Assembly: GCA_965657935.1 (NCBI GenBank)
Contig: CBFHQE010000020.1
Coordinates: forward strand, 1 to 28,507
DNA from: Maricaulis sp965657935
Lineage (GTDB): Bacteria; Pseudomonadota; Alphaproteobacteria; Caulobacterales; Maricaulaceae
Reading direction: 5' to 3'
DNA length: 28,507 nt
Position numbers and translations under genes: made by a program. Every line of letters begins with the position of its first letter. Position 1 is the first letter of the stretch. The notes beneath the pieces were generated by a model, which was given only the letters and a program-made list of their open reading frames with translations, did not search any database and was not told the origin of the DNA. Positions 7,506-15,780 of the stretch are shown here, piece after piece.

Positions 7506-7639
7506 TCTGGTTATCCCTGTAAAATCGGCAAGCGGTATGGTTCGGGCCTCGAGTGGTCGGGACGCGTCTGTTGTGTCCGCGTTAGCTTGCAGCCATGCCA
7601 ACGCGAACTGGCGTTGATGAGCAAGATCGAGAGAAGTGT

Positions 7640-8737
7640 ATGTTTGCAAGACAAGTCCTGCTTGCCGGCGTGGCGGCTTTGGTTTCAGGCCCGGCCCAGG
7701 CAGAGGAACACGCCGCCGAATTGCGTTCCGCGATTGAAAACTGGGCGCAGGCGCGTGCATTTAATGGCGTGATCCTGTTTGATGGCGAGCAGGATGTGCA
7801 GCTTGTCCATGGAATCGCCGATCCGGAGACGGATAGAGCGATCACGGCGAACACACGTTTCCAGACCGGATCGGTCGAGAAATACTTTGCCGCGATCCTG
7901 GTCTTTGCGCTCGCGGAGCAAGGTCTGCTTGATCTGGATACGCCGATTTCAGCCTATTTGTCTGACTATCGGGCGGATACGGGTGGACAGGTCACGCTGC
8001 GACACCTGCTGACCAATCAGTCGGCATTGCCCAATGATATCACCGATGCCTTCCGTCGAAGCGCAGCCGGCGAGGCGGCGCAGATCGATGCAATGTCGAC
8101 AAGCCAGGCAGTTGCCGAGTTCGCCAGTGGTGACCTGTCAGGCCAGCCAGGTGAGGCGTTTGACTATGTTCTGGTGAACTGGTTGCTCGTTCAGCATATC
8201 GTGGAGCGCGTCACCGGGATGGACTATCCGGATGCCCGGCAGCGTTATGTTTTCTCACCTGCGGGGATGAGCCAGAGCGGTGGCTATATCAATGACCTTC
8301 GCTCGACTGACCCCTATGTCGCGGACGTCGCGATCGGATTCGACCGAAACGATCCGGCCGGCAGGGGGGATTACCGGTCGCCTCAATGGTTCAAAGGCAG
8401 TTACACGACCGCCCGTGACATGCAGCGCCTTGAACGGGCGCTCGATGACGGACAGGTGCTGTCGGCTGAAGCTCTTGCGGAATTTCGCACGATCCAGGTC
8501 CCTGCAAGCCGATATGCCTTTGGCGGCCGGTTTTCTTCCTGGGAGGTTTGTGGCCAGCATTACGTCGTCTCGACGCAGGCCGGTTCGAATGGCGCGTCGA
8601 CCATGATCTCTGCCTATATCCCCGGTCACCGACTGGGGGCAGCCATGACCAGCAATATATCCACCAGCCAGGGCCAGATGTTTGAACTTGCGCACAGCCT
8701 GTTTGAAATCGAGCTGGGATGCGGTGCTGACGACTAG
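7640..8737 (+). CDS. Secreted beta-lactamase-fold serine hydrolase with altered YxN motif
   Basis: 365-residue exported protein. The start at 7640 has GAGAAG just upstream and gives a clean signal peptide cleaved near AQA-EEH (residues 19-21). The SxxK motif is present as SVEK (residues 78-81, after FQTG). The VTLRHLLTNQSALPND block and the GEAFDYVLVNW...ERVTGMDY block match class C beta-lactamase/D-aminopeptidase-like hydrolases. Aligned by eye with the usual FxYSNxxYxLLGxIIE, the YxN motif reads Y176-V-L178, so the conserved Asn is replaced by Leu. The third motif (KTG or HxG) appears as the degenerate TQAGSNGAS. It may have altered activity or act as a non-canonical esterase. It is transcribed toward the ATP synthase operon and ends at a shared terminator. 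Confidence 0.82.
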   Translation: MFARQVLLAGVAALVSGPAQAEEHAAELRSAIENWAQARAFNGVILFDGEQDVQLVHGIADPETDRAITANTRFQTGSVEKYFAAILVFALAEQGLLDLDTPISAYLSDYRADTGGQVTLRHLLTNQSALPNDITDAFRRSAAGEAAQIDAMSTSQAVAEFASGDLSGQPGEAFDYVLVNWLLVQHIVERVTGMDYPDARQRYVFSPAGMSQSGGYINDLRSTDPYVADVAIGFDRNDPAGRGDYRSPQWFKGSYTTARDMQRLERALDDGQVLSAEALAEFRTIQVPASRYAFGGRFSSWEVCGQHYVVSTQAGSNGASTMISAYIPGHRLGAAMTSNISTSQGQMFELAHSLFEIELGCGADD

Positions 8738-8768
8738 GAAAACGGCCCCTAGCTTGACCAGGCAAAAG

Positions 8769-8799
8769 AAAAGGCCCGGAGCAATTCCGGGCCTTCTTC
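8769..8799. terminator. Bidirectional terminator between serine hydrolase gene and atpF
   Basis: AAGGCCCGGA (8771-8780) and TCCGGGCCTT (8786-8795) form a perfect 10-bp stem with a five-base loop. Read on the minus strand it is followed by TTTTCTTTTG, a strong T-run that fits the end of the ATP synthase operon. Read on the plus strand it is followed by CTTCATT, so it can also serve the convergent hydrolase gene. Confidence 0.88.
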
Positions 8800-8820
8800 A
8801 TTCCGACAGTGTTGCGAAGC

Positions 8821-9357
8821 CTAGTTCAGGCGGTCCGCAACAGACTTGATGTCGGCGTCGACGATCTTGTTCAGATCCGTCTTCTTCAGCTTGGACTGAA
8901 GGATTTCCTCGGCAGCGGCAGCAGCCAGTTCGGCAGCGGCAGCCTTAACCTCTGCAGCCGCCTGGGCTTCGGCCTGGGCGATACGCTGCTCGGCCATGGC
9001 CGTGCGACGCTCGAGGCGTTCGGTGAGTTCCTTGCGGGACTCGTCCTTGAGCATTTTCGCTTCCGATTTCGCCTGGGCAATGATGGCTTCGGCTTCCGCC
9101 TCGGCTTCACGCTGTTTGCGCTGATAGGAGGCGAGCATTTCAGCGGCTTCCTCACGCAGGCGTTTGGCGTCTTCGAGTTCATTCTTGATGCCGTCGGCAC
9201 GCTCGTCGAGCGTCTTGGCGATCGTCTTGAACACACCCAAATACATGAGCAGGCCGAAGAATGCGACCAGGGCCAGCGAGGCGTAGAATGACGGGTCGTT
9301 GAGCAGATACTCAACCAGGCTTTGTTCGCCGTAAGCTTCTTCAGCAGCAATGCGCAT
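8821..9357 (-). CDS. atpF: ATP synthase F0 subunit b
   Basis: 178-residue b subunit, half of the b/b' peripheral stalk that holds the F1 head still against the rotor. After a short periplasmic lead there is one transmembrane segment (about residues 23-45, FYASLALVAFFGLLMYLGVF). A long charged, alanine-rich helix with the heptad pattern of the stalk coiled coil follows. The start used is the ATG at 9357; a TTG at 9363 in frame is less likely because it overlaps the stop of the preceding gene. The stop of atpF' (9360) lies two bases before this ATG. It is the last gene of the F0 cluster, with a strong terminator about 25 bases downstream. Confidence 0.95.
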   Translation of the reverse strand: MRIAAEEAYGEQSLVEYLLNDPSFYASLALVAFFGLLMYLGVFKTIAKTLDERADGIKNELEDAKRLREEAAEMLASYQRKQREAEAEAEAIIAQAKSEAKMLKDESRKELTERLERRTAMAEQRIAQAEAQAAAEVKAAAAELAAAAAEEILQSKLKKTDLNKIVDADIKSVADRLN

Positions 9358-9359
9358 GA

Positions 9360-9914
9360 TCAAGCTCCCTTCATGGCGCCATCGACGGCCTTCTCGGCGT
9401 CTTTGTCGCTGACGTCTACACCGGCCAGTGCCTCAACGGCTGCAGCCGTTGCGGTGGCGGCAATACCACGAACCTCGGCAAAAGCCTTGTCCTTGGCAGC
9501 GCGGATGGAGGCTTCAGCAGCTTCCTGCTTTTCGGCCAGTTCCGCTTCTACCTTGGCAGCTTCTTGCGCAAGTTCCTTGTCCAGGGCGTCGCGGGTGTCA
9601 GCAGCAATGCCGTGGGCCTTTGAACGAGCTTCCGCAAGGGATTTCTCGTAAGCCTCACCGGCCGCTTCTGCATCAGCCTTGGCCTGGGCAGCGGCGTCCA
9701 GATCATCCGCGATACGATCGCGGCGATCTTCGATCGTCGTCTTGATCTTCGGCAGAATAAAGCGATCCAGTGCGATGTAGAGACCTACAAAGCTGATCGC
9801 CAGCCAGAAGAGCTGGGACGGAAAATATGTCGGGTCGAAGGGCGGGAAGACGTCCGATGCTGCGTGAGCTGCATCAGCGCCGAGGGCCGCTTCTTGTTCC
9901 GGTGCGAGCGTCAT
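9360..9914 (-). CDS. atpF': ATP synthase F0 subunit b' (second b-type stalk subunit)
   Basis: 184-residue b' subunit. An acidic, alanine-rich N-terminus leads to FPPFDPTYFPSQLFWLAISFVGLYIALDRFILPKI, the characteristic b' membrane segment with its conserved FPSQLFWL block. A long alanine/glutamate/lysine helix follows and pairs with subunit b in the peripheral stalk. Having separate b and b' genes is typical of alphaproteobacteria and phototrophs, whereas E. coli uses two copies of one b. The ATG is at 9912-9914. The name atpG is also used for this gene in some genomes. The gap to atpE upstream holds two hairpins. Confidence 0.95.
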   Translation of the reverse strand: MTLAPEQEAALGADAAHAASDVFPPFDPTYFPSQLFWLAISFVGLYIALDRFILPKIKTTIEDRRDRIADDLDAAAQAKADAEAAGEAYEKSLAEARSKAHGIAADTRDALDKELAQEAAKVEAELAEKQEAAEASIRAAKDKAFAEVRGIAATATAAAVEALAGVDVSDKDAEKAVDGAMKGA

Positions 9915-9939
9915 GGAACGCCTGCTCCTATGTCAAAGG

Positions 9940-9988
9940 TGCTCCACAGGGGAGCAAGAGCGCGCGGCAATCCGGTGATTACCGCGCG
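9940..9988 (-). promoter_or_regulatory. Two hairpins in the atpE-atpF' gap
   Basis: Nearest atpE, CGCGCGG-c-AATC pairs with GATT-a-CCGCGCG (9961-9988), with one internal mismatch and a CGGT tetraloop. A second stem, TGCTCC / GGAGCA (9940-9956), follows on the minus strand. Neither has a T-run. Such structures could protect the 3' end of the atpE message, or attenuate downstream genes, so that c subunits (about 10-15 per complex) outnumber b and b'. The hairpins are seen; the role is inferred. Confidence 0.5.
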
Positions 9989-9997
9989 AACCTGATT

Positions 9998-10222
9998 TTA
10001 GCCGAACAGAGCCAGCAGGGCGATGAGCAGGGAGAAGATGCCCAGTGCCTCGGTAACGGCGAAGCCGAAGATCAGGTTACCGAACTGCTGCTGAGCAGCA
10101 GACGGGTTGCGCATGGCGCCCTGAAGGAAGGAACCGAAGATGTTGCCAACGCCAATGGCTGCACCGAGCATACCAAGGCAAGCCAGACCGGCGCCGATGT
10201 AACGAGCTGCTTCCGCTTCCAT
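9998..10222 (-). CDS. atpE: ATP synthase F0 subunit c
   Basis: 74-residue c subunit, the proteolipid of the proton-driven rotor ring. It has two transmembrane helices with a polar loop (MRNPSAAQQQ) between them. The first contains the small-residue packing stretch GAGLACLGMLGAAIGVGNIFGS. The second carries the proton-binding carboxylate Glu58 in AVTEALGIF. Nothing at the helix faces suggests the sodium-binding signature, so proton coupling is expected. The ATG is at 10220-10222, preceded by AAAGGAGTTT, a strong ribosome site that fits the high expression c subunits need. Confidence 0.97.
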   Translation of the reverse strand: MEAEAARYIGAGLACLGMLGAAIGVGNIFGSFLQGAMRNPSAAQQQFGNLIFGFAVTEALGIFSLLIALLALFG

Positions 10223-10273
10223 TTTGAAACTCCTTTAGAAGATCGTGTAGCTGTGAGTAAAACGACGTCCTGC

Positions 10274-11050
10274 TTAGTGTCCTGGGTGCAGAGCGTCGGA
10301 AAGATAGATGCAGGTCAGGATCGCGAAGACATATGCCTGCAGGAAAGCGACCAGGAATTCGAGTGCCGTCAGCGCCAGCGTCATGGCGAACGGGAGGATA
10401 CCAACAAGGTAACCCGCCGCGCCCAGAGCGCCTGCAAGCATGACGATAAAGCCGGCGAACACTTTCAGCAGGATGTGACCTGCCAGCATGTTCGCGAACA
10501 GACGAACCGAGTGAGAGACCGGACGACTGATGAAGGAGATGATCTCGATCGGCACTACGATGAAGAGCAGCGGCCACGGAACACCGGACGGAACGAACAG
10601 CTTCAGGAAACCGAAGCCGTGCTTGAACAATCCATAGAAGAGCACAGTCAGCCAGACCAGCATCGCCAGAGCGACGGTCACGATGATGTGCGAGGTAATG
10701 GTAAAGGAGTGCCAGCCTGGCGCCGGGAAATAAGGGAACATGCCGAGCATGTTGGCGACCAGGATAAAGGTGAAGAGCGTGAAGATCATCGGGAAGAAGC
10801 GAAGGCCATCGCTTCCGGCCGTCGAGCGGATCATGTCCGCCACGAAGCCATAGATAATCTCAGCGACCGACTGGGACCGTGTGGGCACTGTCGCACGGCT
10901 TCCCATGGCAACCGTGAACAGGACGATCGTCATGAGCGTCGTCAGCACCATGAAGAAGCTGGAATTGGTGAAAGCCAGATTCAGTCCAAAGGCTTCGAAT
11001 GAGAAGACTTCGTGGACTTCAAACTGCTTGATCGGGTTGGTGTCTGCCAC
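10274..11050 (-). CDS. atpB: ATP synthase F0 subunit a
   Basis: 258-residue a subunit, the stator channel that feeds protons to the c ring. It has five or six hydrophobic helices. The essential arginine is Arg183 in SVRLFANMLAGH. The FFPMIFTLFTFILVANMLGMFPYF block and the C-terminal VAFLQAYVFAILTCIYL are family hallmarks. The start codon is GTG at 11048-11050, with GAGG about eight bases upstream; no in-frame ATG fits nearby. The order atpI-atpB-atpE-atpF'-atpF, apart from the F1 genes, is the normal alphaproteobacterial F0 operon. Confidence 0.96.
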   Translation of the reverse strand: MADTNPIKQFEVHEVFSFEAFGLNLAFTNSSFFMVLTTLMTIVLFTVAMGSRATVPTRSQSVAEIIYGFVADMIRSTAGSDGLRFFPMIFTLFTFILVANMLGMFPYFPAPGWHSFTITSHIIVTVALAMLVWLTVLFYGLFKHGFGFLKLFVPSGVPWPLLFIVVPIEIISFISRPVSHSVRLFANMLAGHILLKVFAGFIVMLAGALGAAGYLVGILPFAMTLALTALEFLVAFLQAYVFAILTCIYLSDALHPGH

Positions 11051-11103
11051 GCCCGGCCTCTTTCATGTCTTGCGGCGGATGCCGCTGTCTAACCAAGGAA
11101 ACG

Positions 11104-11439
11104 TCAGCTGTCGCCACTTGTTTCCGAATTAATCTCTTTGGCGGCTCTGACGACGTTCATTGTGCCCGCCGCGAACCCCATCATTGTCCCGATCATCAGC
11201 CCCCAGGGGCTCGAACCAGCGACCAGGTCAATAATGAAACCCAGCGCAGATCCGACAAATACGCCCGCGAAGAACTCAGATCCGTATCGCATCCCGAGGG
11301 ACCATGCAGATCGCGGCTCATCCTCTGTCTTGTCTCTGTGGGCTTCGCGCTGCGCATCAATACGCTGCTGCAAGGCCTTGAGGTCGGATTTGGATGGGTC
11401 GCTCAGAGTGTTGTCTTCACAAGACTGATTAATCGGCAC
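11104..11439 (-). CDS. atpI: ATP synthase protein I (AtpI)
   Basis: 111-residue AtpI-type protein. A charged N-terminal half contains a short helical stretch (SDLKALQQRIDAQREAHRDK). Two membrane helices follow: SLGMRYGSEFFAGVFVGSALGFIIDLV, and the glycine-rich PWGLMIGTMMGFAAGTMNVVRAAKE. AtpI helps c-ring assembly and possibly magnesium supply in other bacteria and is not essential. The likely start is GTG at 11439; no ATG lies in frame upstream and the ribosome site is poor, so the exact start is uncertain. It is the first gene of the F0 operon, about 34 bases after the proposed promoter. Confidence 0.85.
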   Translation of the reverse strand: MPINQSCEDNTLSDPSKSDLKALQQRIDAQREAHRDKTEDEPRSAWSLGMRYGSEFFAGVFVGSALGFIIDLVAGSSPWGLMIGTMMGFAAGTMNVVRAAKEINSETSGDS

Positions 11440-11472
11440 ACCTATGAAAGAGGACCCCCCATAGGCGCGCGC

Positions 11473-11501
11473 AAACTAGCTTCGCGGCCTGCGCAAGTCA
11501 A
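11473..11501 (-). promoter_or_regulatory. Candidate promoter of the F0 ATP synthase operon
   Basis: On the minus strand TTGACT (11501-11496) and TAGTTT (11478-11473) are spaced by 17 bases in the 109-base gap between smc and atpI. The -35 is close to consensus and the -10 is fair. The position, about 34 bases before the atpI start codon, is suitable. Confidence 0.5.
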
Positions 11502-11548
11502 GCAATGGTGCGGGTGCGGTAAGTTTCTGTAATTAATAGCATTTTCCG

Positions 11549-14500
11549 CTATTCTGCCGCGACCAGCTGTTCCGCGCTGACCAGGTCCACCGAGACAAGT
11601 TGCGAAACGCCCCGTTCGGCCATGGTCACGCCGAAGAGTCGATCGACCCGCGACATGGTCAGCGGATTGTGCGTGATGACCAGGAAACGGGTCTCCGTCA
11701 GACGCCGCATTTCCGCCAGCATGCGGCAATAGCGATCCACATTGGCATCGTCGAGCGGGGCATCGACCTCATCCATCACGCAGACCGGTGCGGGATTGGA
11801 CAGGAAGACCGCAAAAATCAGGGCCGATGCGGTCAGGGCCTGCTCGCCGCCGGACATCAATGACATGGAGTCGAGTTTCTTGCCCGGAGGGCAGGCGAAG
11901 ATTTCCAGGCCCGCCTCCAGCGGATCATCGTTCTCGGTCAGGCGCAGTTCGGCATGGCCCCCCTCGAACAGGGTGGCAAACAGGTTGCGGAAATGCCCAT
12001 CGACGATTTCGAAGGCTTCCAGCAGGCGTGCTCGACCCTCGCGGGAGAGTTCATCGACCGCCTTGCGCAAGCGACTGATGGCCTCGACCAGATCATCGCG
12101 CTCCTTGGCCATTTCCTCGACGGTCTTCGCCAGTTCCTCGGCTTCTTCATCAGCCCGCAGGTTCACCGCGCCCAGCCGGTCGCGCGAAGCCCGCGCCTCA
12201 TTGAGGCGGCGTTCCAGCTCATCCGGGGAGAGGCCGGTAATGTCCTCGTCCTCGATCCTGGAGGCGAGAGCGCCCGGCGCAGAACCGGTAGCATCTTGCA
12301 GGCGTTCAGTGGTCTCGTTGAGGCGTTCGCGGGCACCGGAGAGGCGCGCTTCCGCAGCGGCGCGGCTTTCGCGTGCGGCAGAGGCTGCGGCCTCCGCCTT
12401 GCGGGCGGCGCTGTCAGCATCCTTGACCTGGTCCTCGGTCGTGCTGGCCTTCTCCCGGGCCTCGCGGGCGAGGGCCTCGGCCTTGTCGATCTTGTCGCCC
12501 AGCCCGTGCAGCTGTTCTTCCAGCTTCGCTGGCAGTTCGCGTGTTTCGGCCAGCCGGGCCTGGGTGTCGCTGATCTGTGTGGCGATCTCGCCGAGCTGGT
12601 TGCGCGCGCTTTCGCAGCGCTTGGCCCAGGCATCATGGTCCCGTTGCAGCGCGACGATGCGCTGTTTGCGCATTTCCGATTCGCGGCGGACACTTTCAAA
12701 GGCAGCACGGGCATCGGCGGCGGCCATGCGGGCCCGTTCTGCATCCTCGCGCGCCTGTTCCAGGGCCTCGATATCCGCGTCCGCCTGGGCGTCTGCTTCG
12801 CAAGCCCGGGCCGCGACGAGATGTGCCGCGCGGGCTTCTGCAAGTTCTGCGGCCAGCCGTTCCAGGCGTTCGCGCAGCGCGGTTGCGCGGGCACTGTCCT
12901 TGGCGGCCCTTTCGCGGAGATCGCCCACGCGATTAATGGCGGCGCGGGCGGTGCGGTCGGCCTCAGGCAGGGCTTCTCGTGCCGTGATGGAGTCCTGTCT
13001 GGCGGTGGTCACGGCGGTGTGGGCTGTGTCCTTCTCCTGCAGGGCGGTTTCGAGTGGTCGGGTCTGTTTGGTCAGCTCCGATTCGATTTCTTCCAGACGG
13101 TTGCGCTGCTCGAGGCGGGCCACAGCTGCTGTGGGGGCATCGGCCCGGGCGACGAGACCATCCCAACGCCACAGATCACCATCCTGTGTGACGATACACT
13201 GGCCGGGCTTGAGTTTTCTGGACGCCTCCGCGGCGCGGTCAGCCTTGACCACACCGATCGAGTCCAGTCGCGCCTTCAGCGCCGCAGGCGCCCTGACGTG
13301 ATCCGAGAGCGGAACCGAGCCGCCCGGCAGCTGGTCGAGCTGGATGGCGATCTCCTGCCAATGTCGCGGGGCGTCATCGTCAAGCGAGGCATCAAGATCA
13401 TCGCCGAGCGCGGCGGCGAGGGCTTGTTCGAAACCGGGCCGCGCGCGTACGGCATCCACTGCCGGGTTCGGCGTGTCCTGGGTTGAGGAGGCGAGCAGGC
13501 GCTCCAGGGCCTGGGCTTCTCTCTGCAGGGCCTCATGATCGGATTGCCGTTCGCGATAGATCTCCATCGCCTGTTCGAAAGCGGTCTCGGCTTCGGCCCG
13601 GATCGTGTCGGCGGTCTCAGACCGGGTCTTGGCAAGCGTCAGTGCCCGTTCCGCTGTCTCCACAGCAGTTTCCGCTTCTGTGAGGTCCGACAGTGCGGTG
13701 GAGGCCTGAACGCGTTCCAGCTCCTCTGACGCAGAGGACATCTCACGTTCGATCTGGCTGAGACGCGCGACCAGGCGCTCGGCATCGCGGCGAGCCGCTT
13801 CCAGCGCGGCGCGATTCTCGGCGGCCTCTCGGGCCTTGGCGTCGAGCACGGCTTCCTTTTGAGTGCGTCGTGTCTCGGCATCCCGGGACGCGGCTTCGGC
13901 AAAGGAGAGGGCGGCCTTTTCCTTGGTCGTCTCCTCGTCCAGTCGCTCGATCTGGGCGGCCGTCTCACCACGAGAACTCTCGGCATCCTCGGCAATCTGT
14001 TCCTCGCGACGTGTCGATGCGGCAAGTTCAGTCAGGCGGGTCTCGAAACTGGTGATGCGGTTCTGCACGTCGCTGGCGTCACGCTCGAGACGATCCCGTT
14101 CGCGCTCCAGCGCGCGCAAGGCAGCCGCAGCCTCGGCCTCGGCCAGGCGTGCGGGCTCCCGGGCGGCGGCTTCTACTTCAGCCCTGGTGCGCGCATCCGC
14201 TGCCGAGCGGGTCGTGGTTTCTGCGGCCTCCAGACATTCGCTCAGAGCGCCCTCGGCTTCCTCGACCTGGCTTGCGGCCTGGCGCCAGCGGTTCAGCCAG
14301 ACCGCGGCTTCCAGCGTGCGGATGCTGGTGGAGAGTTTGCGATAGCGCGATGCCTGCCGGGCCTGTTTCTGCAGAGCGGCATGCCGGCTGTCCGTTTCAT
14401 CGATGACGTCCTGCAAGCGATCCAGATTGGTCTCGGCGCCTTTCAGCCTCAGCTCGGCTTCGTGGCGGCGCGCGCGAAGCCCGGACACGCCGGCGGCTTC

Positions 14501-14995
14501 CTCAAGCACGCGGCGGCGATTCTGGGGCTTGGCGGCGATCAGCTCGGAGATCTGGCCCTGGCGCACGAGTGCGGGAGAATTGGCACCTGTTCCTGCGTCT
14601 GCAAACAGCAGCTGGACATCCTTGGCGCGGACTTCCTCGCCATTGATCTTGTAGGCGGAACCGGACCCGCGCGTGATGCGACGGGTGACTTCCAGAGTGG
14701 GGGCATCATTGAAGGCCGGTGGAGCGCGCCGCTCGGCATTGTCGATGGTCAGGACAACTTCGGCGTGATTGCGTGCGGGACGCATGTCTGTGCCAGAGAA
14801 GATCACATCTTCCATACCGCCGCCGCGCAGCGATTTGGCAGACGTGGCACCCATCACCCAGCGCAGGGCTTCGAGCAGGTTGGACTTGCCACACCCGTTC
14901 GGCCCAATAATTCCGGTCAACCCTTGATCGATCCGCAATTCGGTCGAATCAACGAAGGATTTAAATCCGGTCAGCTTGAGCTGAGTGAACTTCAC
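11549..14995 (-). CDS. smc: Chromosome partition protein SMC
   Basis: 1148-residue condensin ATPase. With ScpA and ScpB it extrudes DNA loops and aligns the chromosome arms. The N-terminal head has Walker A GPNGCGKSN at residues 31-39. Two long antiparallel coiled-coil arms, very rich in Ala, Glu and Arg, flank a hinge at about residues 500-632. The C-terminal head has the ABC signature LMSGGEQ (1046-1052) and Walker B VCVMDEVDAPLDD (1071-1083). All ATPase motifs are intact and the length is normal. The start codon is GTG at 14995, with GGAGG five bases upstream. It is preceded on the same strand by two DsbA-like genes and a DUF721 gene, 66 bases after the nearest, so it is probably co-transcribed with them. 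Long open frames on the opposite strand here are by-products of the GC-rich coiled-coil codons. Confidence 0.98.
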   Translation of the reverse strand: MKFTQLKLTGFKSFVDSTELRIDQGLTGIIGPNGCGKSNLLEALRWVMGATSAKSLRGGGMEDVIFSGTDMRPARNHAEVVLTIDNAERRAPPAFNDAPTLEVTRRITRGSGSAYKINGEEVRAKDVQLLFADAGTGANSPALVRQGQISELIAAKPQNRRRVLEEAAGVSGLRARRHEAELRLKGAETNLDRLQDVIDETDSRHAALQKQARQASRYRKLSTSIRTLEAAVWLNRWRQAASQVEEAEGALSECLEAAETTTRSAADARTRAEVEAAAREPARLAEAEAAAALRALERERDRLERDASDVQNRITSFETRLTELAASTRREEQIAEDAESSRGETAAQIERLDEETTKEKAALSFAEAASRDAETRRTQKEAVLDAKAREAAENRAALEAARRDAERLVARLSQIEREMSSASEELERVQASTALSDLTEAETAVETAERALTLAKTRSETADTIRAEAETAFEQAMEIYRERQSDHEALQREAQALERLLASSTQDTPNPAVDAVRARPGFEQALAAALGDDLDASLDDDAPRHWQEIAIQLDQLPGGSVPLSDHVRAPAALKARLDSIGVVKADRAAEASRKLKPGQCIVTQDGDLWRWDGLVARADAPTAAVARLEQRNRLEEIESELTKQTRPLETALQEKDTAHTAVTTARQDSITAREALPEADRTARAAINRVGDLRERAAKDSARATALRERLERLAAELAEARAAHLVAARACEADAQADADIEALEQAREDAERARMAAADARAAFESVRRESEMRKQRIVALQRDHDAWAKRCESARNQLGEIATQISDTQARLAETRELPAKLEEQLHGLGDKIDKAEALAREAREKASTTEDQVKDADSAARKAEAAASAARESRAAAEARLSGARERLNETTERLQDATGSAPGALASRIEDEDITGLSPDELERRLNEARASRDRLGAVNLRADEEAEELAKTVEEMAKERDDLVEAISRLRKAVDELSREGRARLLEAFEIVDGHFRNLFATLFEGGHAELRLTENDDPLEAGLEIFACPPGKKLDSMSLMSGGEQALTASALIFAVFLSNPAPVCVMDEVDAPLDDANVDRYCRMLAEMRRLTETRFLVITHNPLTMSRVDRLFGVTMAERGVSQLVSVDLVSAEQLVAAE

Positions 14996-15061
14996 CTGAC
15001 CTCCACGACGCCGCCTTTCCCATGTATGACAGGCAAATGCGGCGCTTTCCTGACAACCAGT

Positions 15062-15775
15062 CTAGTCCGAATCGGACTCTGTCAGGAAGTGAAGGATGAT
15101 TCTCCTGAAGGAGTCTTCATCGAACTCGCCCGGGACGCGTTCGCCATCAATCATCAAGGGGGCGCCGCGCCAGACAAAGATGAGCTCGCCGTCCACACGT
15201 TCGACTGCCAGGCGTTCGCCGTTGAACATGAAGCTCGGCGTACCTGCGATACGATCCAGGCCGGCCTGGTAGAGGTTGGACGTCAATCGAAGATGATTGT
15301 CTTCGTCATTGAAGCATTCGAGCATCTCGTCCTGGGTCTTGCCGAGCGCGCCAGCGATCCGTGCATAGATCGACAACACGTCCTCTTGATTGCGCAGCCC
15401 GTCGATAATGTTCGACTGTTCCGCGAAAAGCAGATCGACAGCGTCATAATAACGCCCGTCATCGACGCAATAGCTTAGGAATGCGCCGGCGGCCGCCATC
15501 TGTTCCGGTTGGGTGATGATCGGGCGGAAGATGAAACGGACGCGGCCCGTATCAACAAATTCCGAGTTGATCATATACCAGTTTTCGGTGTGGAAATGAC
15601 CGCAATGCGGACAGGCATAGGAGCCGTATTCAATAATTTCCAGAGCTGCATCGGCTGCGCCGAGAACAACGTCCTGTGGGGGAGGCGGTGGCGTGGATGA
15701 CTGTTGGGCGTGAGCGCTCCCCAGCGCAAACACGCAGAGCATGAAGACAGTAAGGGAACGCATCACAACGGTCAT
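15062..15775 (-). CDS. Periplasmic DsbA-like thiol:disulfide oxidoreductase
   Basis: 237-residue exported thioredoxin-fold protein. The hydrophobic N-terminus (FMLCVFALGSAHA-QQ) is a signal peptide, then a proline run. The active site is CPHC at residues 55-58 in YGSYACPHCGHFH, the same CPHC as DsbA. The cis-proline loop is GTPSF (178-182). The domain pattern, with an inserted helical region, is the DsbA/thioredoxin_4 type. It probably oxidises or isomerises cysteines in periplasmic proteins. The ATG at 15775 is used; a GTG at 15781 and an ATG at 15763 are alternatives, and the ribosome site is weak. The previous gene ends at 15781, so translation is likely coupled. It lies just upstream of smc. 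Confidence 0.88.
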   Translation of the reverse strand: MTVVMRSLTVFMLCVFALGSAHAQQSSTPPPPPQDVVLGAADAALEIIEYGSYACPHCGHFHTENWYMINSEFVDTGRVRFIFRPIITQPEQMAAAGAFLSYCVDDGRYYDAVDLLFAEQSNIIDGLRNQEDVLSIYARIAGALGKTQDEMLECFNDEDNHLRLTSNLYQAGLDRIAGTPSFMFNGERLAVERVDGELIFVWRGAPLMIDGERVPGEFDEDSFRRIILHFLTESDSD

Positions 15776-15780
15776 GACCA

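Noticed and set aside
9827..11002. 391-codon plus-strand frame opposite atpB/atpE
   Set aside because: It is the complement of highly conserved ATP synthase genes and encodes a Gln/Glu/Asp/Arg-rich sequence with no domain.
11742..15478. Several plus-strand frames of 500 or more codons opposite smc and the DsbA-like gene
   Set aside because: The Ser/Arg-rich or Gly/Phe-rich translations are complements of the SMC coiled coil. SMC itself has every expected motif on the minus strand.
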